A stretch of DNA of 64,000 nt, taken from the NCBI GenBank assembly GCA_016987375.1, contig PJRA01000274.1, forward strand, positions 588,596-652,595, given 5' to 3'. Below the pieces are notes generated by a model. It saw nothing but the letters and a program-made list of their open reading frames with translations, was not told the DNA's origin and did no database searches. The position numbers and the translations under genes are program-made. Origin of the DNA: Brachionus koreanus. Its lineage: Eukaryota; Rotifera; Eurotatoria; Ploima; Brachionidae. Positions 57,479 through 64,000 of this stretch are shown in pieces. Every line of letters starts with the position of its first letter. Positions within the stretch are counted from its first letter, which is position 1.

Positions 57479-58225
57479 TTAAGCTCGAGTTTGTTTTTGT
57501 TGCTCTTCAATTTTAGATTCAGCAGGTCCTACAACTTTTTCCTTTACTGCTTGGCCTATATTGGACAAAGTTTCCATTCCAGATTGTCCAGTGCTTTTGA
57601 TTGATTCCATAGTACTTTGAGCTATATCGCCGACTTTTCCAGCTGCTTGCTGCCCAGTTTCTTTAACATTTTGAGCATATTCGCCAGCTTTTTCTCTTGT
57701 ACCCTGGGCCATTTCGCCAACTTTTCCAGCTGCTTGCTGCCCTGTTTCTTTAACACTTTGAGCATATTCTCCAGCTTTTTCTCTTACACCTTGGGCCACT
57801 TCGCCCATTCGTTCTCGAGCTGCTTGTCCACTCTCTTTTGCACTTTCAACATATTCGCCAGCTTTTTCTTTTGCACCTTGAGCCATTTGACCAAGTCTGC
57901 TTGATGCCTCCTGTCCACTTTCTTTAGCCTGTTGGGTGTATTCACCAGCCTTTTCTTTAGCGCCTTTAGCCATTTCGCAAGCTTTTTCTTGAGCAGTCTG
58001 TCCACTCTCTTTGGCGCTTTGCATATACTCACCAGCTTTTTCTTTGGCACCTTCGGCCATTTCTCCCATTCTCTCCCTAGCTTCTTGGCCACTCTCTTTT
58101 GCTTTTTGAGCATATTCACCGGCCTTTTCTTGGGCTCCCTGAGCCATTTCGCTCATTCGCTCTTTGGCAGCTTCACCTGTTTCCTTTGCTTTTTCAGATA
58201 CTTCACCTGACTTTGTTGAAGACAT
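57479..58225 (-). CDS. LEA group-3-like protein, 248 aa
   Basis: A single exon from the ATG at 58225. It is almost entirely a 29-residue repeat made of 18 + 11 residues, for example 'GEYAQKAKESGQEARERM' followed by 'GEMAEGAKEKA', seven to eight times over residues 20-190. The C-terminal module 'GQSGMETLSNIGQAVKEKVV' with 'GPAES' and a final 'KQTRA' is shared with the 540-aa protein ('GKSGIEKLEHAGEAIKETF', 'VGPS', 'KQTRS'). It has no Cys and no Trp, and no signal peptide is evident. The composition is that of a group-3 LEA protein, induced by drying or dormancy in rotifers and other anhydrobiotes. It lies between two unrelated genes, antisense to the TBC gene. Confidence 0.85.
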   Translation of the reverse strand: MSSTKSGEVSEKAKETGEAAKERMSEMAQGAQEKAGEYAQKAKESGQEARERMGEMAEGAKEKAGEYMQSAKESGQTAQEKACEMAKGAKEKAGEYTQQAKESGQEASSRLGQMAQGAKEKAGEYVESAKESGQAARERMGEVAQGVREKAGEYAQSVKETGQQAAGKVGEMAQGTREKAGEYAQNVKETGQQAAGKVGDIAQSTMESIKSTGQSGMETLSNIGQAVKEKVVGPAESKIEEQQKQTRA

Positions 58226-58658
58226 TTTTTAACTCTATTTTAAATCACAAAAATATCATCTAATATTTATACTGAAAAAAATCCTTGATAAATCCTTCAA
58301 AAAAATTAAGCAAATCCAAACAAATATTCTAAATAAACACTTTTGAAACATTCTTTGAATATTTCTATAAAAACAGCTACATTTCAAGGTTTTAACTTAA
58401 CTGTTGCTTATAAATAGCCAAGGGATAGTGACATTTTTTTATAATTAAAAAATAATCAACTGAAAAAAAAGAAGCTTTTATTTTAATTTTTATTCTTAAA
58501 ACAGTTTCAGATTAAAAATAAAAAAAAAAAAATTCAAAAACAAAAATAACGATAATTTACACTAAATAGTTGTTTAAAAAAAATTCAAATCAAAAAAATA
58601 AATTTTTCTATTCAATTCCATTTGGAAAATAAAAATAAAACGAGAAAATAAATCTTTT
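58226..58658. other. Spacer between LEA-like gene and DEPDC5 3' end
   Basis: About 430 bp; it must contain the promoter of the minus-strand LEA-like gene and the DEPDC5 3' UTR. No TATA box or heat-shock-type array was confirmed. Confidence 0.5.
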
Positions 58659-61278
58659 TTATTTTAATTGATTGCGCACATCGTTAAAAAATTTTTCCAA
58701 CCTTCCATCCTGATTCGAACAAAACAGTCTAAAATCAGATAGCATGTTATCTTGAAATTGTTCATCACCGGTATACTGACTTCGCCATTTTTTGGCCAGC
58801 ATAAAATTCCACGACCAAAAAAAACCAATAAAAGTGCCTGTTCCATCGTAGAACGGAATTTTTCGGCGTTCACTCTGCGCCATGTACTTTTGATACGTGG
58901 TTTGGTCAGCACTTCCAAAATTTTGCAACAACATCTGCTCTTTCTGATGTTGATGCTGAATCTGATCTATTTTCTCTATTTTAGCCGATATCCTAGGATT
59001 ACTTAATTTCGGCTTGAATAGCAAGTCATTCTTAATTTCAGTCGTGTTTTGTTCTCTTCTAAAGCTTTCCATTTCGAGTTGTTTCTCGACCGAGTTCATC
59101 GAATCGACCAGATAATTTTTTTCGTTAAGTATCAAAAAATGCATATGTTGCGATTTGGTGCTCGTCCGTTCTCTTATCTGATTTGGAATCTGAGAATAGG
59201 ACGAACAATTGGAAGAACAAATCTTGGCCGAGCTGCTGGTACTTGGATTTTTCCTCCATGAAATCCCATTTCCGTCAACCAAGTCTTTTCGCATTAGTTT
59301 CTCTTTGCTTGCCTCTAAACTCCTGATTGATTGTTTTGATTGATCTGAAAAGTTGTTGTTTGTTGACGGATGACGGCTTCGATTCGAATAATTGTTGTAA
59401 TAGTTTGGAATTTGAACAAACATGCCTCCAGATGCGTGTATAAAAAATGTATGATCTTCTTCAGTGAAAATGTTTTTGACAACAGCTGTATTTCTAATGA
59501 AACCAAACTTTTCCAATATGGCCTCTTGAAAGCTAATTAGGCGGATTATTCGCTCATATTCTACAAAATCAAATATTTCAGTGCGTATAAAATCGACATC
59601 GGCCAATTTTCTGTCCAAGTCCTCTCGATTTTCATGCTTTTGATACAAGAAAAACAAAAATTCAGGATAATTTTCATTCAAGTATTCGATAATAAGCTCG
59701 GCTTTTGTGCAACCGGTAATGGAGGAGCCGATCGAAGAAGAGTCCGAATTAGATCCAGACGACGATAGATTAGGGCTACTTGAATATTTTTCATTGAACA
59801 ATTCTTCAAAGCAAGCACGGTATTTTTCGTCAATTATATCCTGGAAAAGAATTTTGTTATTGGAAATGATGCATCGTAGATTTAGGAGAATATAAATCGG
59901 ACCTCGAAGAGGATCAGAATTTTGAACTAGAGGAAAAGCGAAAGGATCGATTGGAGCCGGGATTATGTGATAATTGTAGCGATTTGACAATTTAGCCCAA
60001 GAATTAACAGTCTCGGATAAAAGAGAGCATGTGGCCACCTCCCATTGAACTTCTAGTTCAAAAGCACATAGCTGATGATAATGAGACCGATAGACTGCTG
60101 AGGCCCATTCGACACGGTTAGATTTTCTATTCGGATCAACATCTACATTTACCAATTTCAAAATACCATCTGGACAAGAGTTGGCAAAGCGAGTGTTTGA
60201 ATAATTTTTGAATAAGTTTATGTAAGATTCAAATAAGCTCTTAGCCGATATTGGCAATGTATTGGTGCATTCTGGCAGCAAATGTTTGCATGATACTAAT
60301 GGACATTTGTTATAGAATAGATTATGGCTCTCTATATCAACAAATCCGACCTCACAATAGTCTTTTGTGTACAATTCATGATTCAGAGTTTCATTCGTTA
60401 TAAAATAGTAAAGATAAAAGCCGTGAACAAACAACTTTTGAGTTCTGCTGATGTGTTTGATTATTTCAAAGTCGATCATTATCTGCATTATTAAAATAGC
60501 GTCTGATTCAGTTGTGCAATCGTTTATGTGCTCAATGCACCACCATACAGCCTCAGCACTTACAAAGCAATATAATGGTATATCGTTTTTATGCTGAATA
60601 AATGGTATACCACTAGTTTGATTTAGCATGTGAGCTTGATATTCGTTTATCAGATAAGTTGTGATTTCGTTTTTAAGAACTGGATCTGTTGTTTGTAAAT
60701 ATTTGGCTACTCGATGAAGTAGATATATTTTTGGACTAGGCAGCTTGACATTTTGGTTTATTTGGCATTTTTTTGGTATATTTGGCAATTGACTGATAGG
60801 ATTCTTGTTGAGATTTGTCTGTGTGCTATTTTGGGTCAAAGCGACTGTGATTGCCGACACTGCTTGAACTTGATCTTGAAATACGCTAGGTTGGCTACTA
60901 ATCAAATCTATGTAGTGGACTGTTGAACGACTGTATAGACGACGATCGTCGGCCCGATTTAGTTTATTCAGGCCTTCCATAAATTTAAGAAAGTGGTAAT
61001 CACGATAGAAAAGAAGCTCGTCTTCGGATTTTCGATGAAATATGTCACATCTCTGTGTGTAAAATGGATTTTGGACCATCGAAGCTGGAATTTGAGATTG
61101 AGTTAAATTGCTCAGACCTAGCGAATTTGTGTAATTTTTTGAATTAAATGGTTTTTGAGTTTGTTGATCGTCCAATTTGCTAGACACATACATTATTGGC
61201 AACAAGTATAAACGCTGACGCCAACATTTTTCTAATTCGCTTGGGGTTAATGATCCATTGCCTTGAATTGAGATGTAT
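58659..61278 (-). CDS. DEPDC5: DEPDC5/Iml1, GATOR1 subunit (3' exon only)
   Basis: One large terminal exon of about 870 codons, preceded by an acceptor (TTCCAAG, 61279-61285); upstream exons lie beyond the window or are not visible. The exon opens with 'LTPSELEKCWRQRLYLLPIM'. The DEP domain follows ('IPLYCFVSAEAVWWCIEHI' to 'HGFYLYYFIT'), then the Iml1-specific block 'DVDPNRKSNRVEWASAVYRS', 'FELEVQWEVATCSLL' and 'PIDPFAFPLVQNSDPLRGPI', and the C terminus 'IGFFWSWNFMLAKKWRS' with 'MLSDFRLFCSNQDGRLEKFF'. All match human DEPDC5 strongly. GATOR1 (DEPDC5-NPRL2-NPRL3) is the GAP for RagA/B and restrains mTORC1 when amino acids are low. Ser/Asn-rich inserts (about 480-500 and 620-680 of the exon) are lineage additions. 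Confidence 0.93.
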
Positions 61279-61790
61279 CTTGGAAATAAAATTATTTTTT
61301 TATGGATTTCTATTTTAAATAAATTGTTAATTCAGTAATCTCGGACTTAAAACTCTTATTTTTTTTTAAATAAATTTGAAAATTTTTGTTAGCCTTAAAT
61401 TCATAAAATTTTTTTTAATAGAATAAAAATACATTGAAAATCCATCCTTTTTTACCTAAAATTTTTTTAGTAATAAAATAAAATTCATTAGATAAAAAAT
61501 TGACAAGCATAGTAATCTTTTTTTCCTTAAATTATATCAATTCAAATGTAAATTTTAATAATCCAAAAGGAAGATCTCTTGGATTAAAAAACAAAACGAA
61601 ATGAGTTAAACATGGTAAGCCTCAAAACTGGGCACTGTGAAATTCGAATACAAATTGAAAAAGTATTTCCTTTTTTTTAAAAATTAAAAATGTTATAAAA
61701 AAAAAACTTCAATAGAAAAAATAAGTTTTCTCGTATAAAATACAGACAAAAACAAAATTTAATTGTTTTAATATAATAATAATAATGATA

Positions 61791-61845
61791 AGCTACAGCA
61801 GGATATCTGCGGAGCAAGACTAGCTTTAGTCTTGCTATGGTAGCT
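61791..61845. repeat. Compact three-stem inverted-repeat structure
   Basis: An outer stem 'agctac'/'gtagct' (61791-61796 with 61840-61845) encloses two hairpins: 'gcag-gatat-ctgc' (61798-61810) and a perfect 10-bp stem 'agcaagacta' / 'tagtcttgct' with a 4-base loop (61813-61836). It is much less AT-rich than its surroundings. It would fold into a three-way junction in DNA or RNA. No hammerhead core (CUGANGA) is present. Its function is unknown. Confidence 0.6.
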
Positions 61846-62574
61846 GAAATAAAAAAAAAATATATATATAATTAGTCCGAGTTGAATTTAGTTATCCAGG
61901 TCTATACAAATACATATTAGCATTTCATTTATTTCAAGTATAATTTTTCTTTTTTTTTTTTCTTTCTTTCTTCTTTTTAACTATATATTTTATTTTAGTT
62001 AATTTTAATTTATTAAAAAAGGAACCATTTTTTTTTCAATTTGTTTTAGAAATTTCATTGCCTCAAAACTGAGGATCAAAAAAAAATTTTAAAATTTAAA
62101 TATTTTATGAGATATTTTACTCAAGATACAAAATCAAAATTATCAATACATTGCATTTTTATAGCTTAAATTTTAAATATGATTAAAAAAAGAATTAATA
62201 TCTGCTGTAAATACTAAAATCGGAATTTGGTTCTTCTTTGTGTTTTAAATTTTTTCTTTCAATTTCAAGGCTAATCAACAGGCTAATTTCTTTGTGTAAT
62301 CGACTGATAAAAAATAAAAATTTAAATCTAATCTTTTAGATTTTTTAAAAACAAAAATCAAATTTATATTATTTTATATAAAAAGCTTTACTGAAGCGAA
62401 TTTTAAAATCTAAGAATAAAACATTGAAAAAAAAGAAAAAAATAGAGAGCTAAAAGTCGTAAAATAAAATAGAAAATTAAGAAAAATTTGTGGAATTATC
62501 TACAAAACAATTTTCAATTGAAATAAAAACTTATTGTTAAAGAGGAGATGAAAATTTGTATGCAAAGATATCAT

Positions 62575-62690
62575 TTCTAAACAAAGCGAGTCGTTAGTGT
62601 TTGGAATAGTCTATCTTAGTACATTGTCAATTTTAAAATTTACTCCCTAATAAAAGACACTAAAACCATCCTGTCTTTGACTTTATTTTG
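62575..62690 (+). mobile_element. LINE 3'-terminal relic
   Basis: The frame 'TKRVVSVWNSLS' followed by a run of degenerate codons is the conserved 'N.WNSLP' block near the end of CR1/Jockey-type ORF2, also seen at 34710. The rest is decayed. Confidence 0.5.
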
Positions 62691-63900
62691 CTTCTATAAG
62701 AACCAATAATTTTCAGAAATTTAACTTTTTACAGAATATTGTAATGAGGGTTTAAACGAAGGCTATTGTCATTCAGACAATGCCTGTATTTTCCTAAAAT
62801 ATATCCTTTTTCAACTTTTAAGAACAAATTTCTTAAAAAATAAATTAACTAAATTATCAATGTTAAAGTCTATTTTTTATGTCTTTAAATATTTTATCCA
62901 TGTATAATTATTAACAACACTTGCCTTTGTTTTGCTACTCATGATTATTTGTCTCCGCATCAAGTTTTGTCCTTTACTTAAATTCAGCCTAAATAATTAA
63001 ACATAAATTTTATTTTATTGATATTTGTTGCTCATTCAATTTTATCACACTGCAAAGGACCCTCTATCCTACCAAGTTAATCTTGATTGTACAATTCAGA
63101 TTAAAAAAACATAAATTAAAATAATATACTTGAAGTATATTTATTTATTTATATAAATAGTTTTAGGGAATACCCCAGGCAGCTCAGAATGGAACATAGC
63201 CCTTCTTGTCAGCCTAGCGATTGAATAAAAACATACAAAATAAAAAAGATAAATGACTAAGTGAAAATAAAAATTGACTAGATTTTAGTGAAAGGAAATA
63301 ATTGCATATTTATCTTTGAATGTCCTGTAAAAAAGAATTAAATATACTTGAAGTATAGAAGTGTATGTAGATAAAGATAATAGAAAAATAAGTGCAAGAC
63401 TTTTTTGTCTAATTTGTTATTAATGATCAATTTTAAGTTATGTTTATACATTTTATTTTTTTAGTTAAAGTTGTTCATTTTTTTTGAAAAAAGAAACCTA
63501 TATAATTGGCGCCGGATAACTATTCCTTTCATGCTTAATTTTTAGCTAATATTTTCACACAATTATTGATGATTAAATAGTAAGATGATCATGCAATTGA
63601 GAATTTATTGTGGATTTGAAAATTAAACAATAATTTTATTTGTAAGGGTAATAAAGAAAAAAATTAACAATTTAAATGAAAAATTAAATAAGTAGCCAAA
63701 AAAAAGCACCAAAATAAACAAATGTTTCTCTACGTCTGTTAAATAAAAAAAAATAATTATTTTATAACTGAGTTAAAGATTGAATTTGTTGAAATTTTTA
63801 ATAAAAAAAATATTATTTAGTTAATTTTTTTTAAAACTCAAAGACCGGAGGGATTTTTCGACCCATTTTATTTGACTTGTTTTTTTTTTCAATGATAATA
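62650..63900. repeat. Dispersed repeat C, copy 2
   Basis: Segments at 62880-62975 and 63505-63900 resemble 46190-46330 and 47735-48000 in the ENO4 intron, in the same order and orientation. They include 'ggataactattcctttcatg', 'atttttagcta' and 'accggagggatttttcgacc'. There is no ORF. A short less AT-rich block (63168-63225, 'accccaggcagctcagaatg') is not in copy 1. Confidence 0.6.
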
Positions 63901-64000
63901 TATTTTTTATCGTAATAAAAATTAAATTATTTTTTAAATATTTTTGATTTAAGATATGATTGAAAAAAAAATATAAAAAATGATTAAATTTATCGAATAA

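Larger units (their letters stand above)
61279..64000. other. Intron or upstream DNA of DEPDC5 with decayed repeats
   Basis: No exon encoding the missing DEPDC5 N terminus (ABCA/SABA region) is visible. The stretch holds a structured inverted-repeat element (61791-61845), a LINE 3' tail (near 62580) and repeat C copy 2 (62650-63900). Confidence 0.6.

Noticed and set aside
57617..58210. Ser/Phe-rich plus-strand frames opposite the 248-aa LEA-like gene
   Set aside because: They have the same reverse-complement artefact composition and no start context or splice support.
61791..61845. Hammerhead ribozyme
   Set aside because: The three-stem shape suggested it, but the conserved CUGANGA and GAAA core bases are not present in the right places.

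Overview
The window is 64 kb of very AT-rich nuclear DNA from an invertebrate animal. Genes are split by canonical GT-AG introns, many only 40-60 bp long. The gene set is bilaterian: BCR/ABR, HPS4, TAF1B, NADPH oxidase, enolase 4, SCFD2, MAT1, DEPDC5. Three group-3 LEA-like genes, compact introns and strong AT bias fit best with a monogonont rotifer such as Brachionus. That assignment is inference from gene content and composition. There is no bacterial or organellar sequence, and I found no complete RNA gene or CRISPR array.

Layout. 1-300: LINE reverse-transcriptase relic. 2.2-3.3 kb (-): divergent Rho-like GTPase. 6.8-13.4 kb (-): BCR/ABR homologue (DH-PH-C2-RhoGAP), whose 2.9-kb first intron holds a 620-bp inverted-repeat DNA element and a retroelement relic cut by a MITE. 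15.5-20.3 kb (-): HPS4-like BLOC-3 subunit. 22.8-24.1 kb (+): SF3B5 and SLC25A38. 25.6-28.0 kb (-): TAF1B, head-to-head with TIMM23 (+), followed by PTRH2 (+). 31.0-39.4 kb (+): two NOX2-type NADPH oxidases flanking an intronless rhodopsin-like receptor. 39.8-42.7 kb (+): mitochondrial-type 2-Cys peroxiredoxin and a 540-aa LEA-like protein. 43.9-49.0 kb (+): enolase 4, with mariner and LINE relics in its large intron. 49.4-50.1 kb (+): cytosolic 2-Cys peroxiredoxin. 50.3-53.5 kb (-): SCFD2. 53.9-54.3 kb (+): short LEA-like gene. 54.5-55.4 kb (-): MAT1, head-to-head with a TBC Rab-GAP (+, 55.6-57.4 kb). 57.5-58.2 kb (-): third LEA-like gene. 58.7-61.3 kb (-): 3' part of DEPDC5. 61.3-64 kb: intron or upstream DNA full of decayed repeats.

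I joined exons by hand. For every spliced gene the intron phases add up to one open frame: BCR/ABR 1122 aa, HPS4 517, TAF1B 632, TIMM23 185, PTRH2 122, NOX-A 582, NOX-B 585, Prx 231 and 198, ENO4 621, SCFD2 688, MAT1 220, TBC 434. These agreements are the main support for the models.

Most of the genes are unrelated housekeeping or trafficking genes. The exception is 31-58 kb, where H2O2-linked enzymes (two NADPH oxidases, two peroxiredoxins) are interleaved with three LEA-like desiccation/chaperone genes. The three LEA-like proteins share a 29-residue repeat grammar and a C-terminal module ending in K-x-T-R plus a small residue. The two oxidases carry a nearly identical central DNA block inside otherwise diverged genes, which suggests recent gene conversion. 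These are the most interesting signals in the window.
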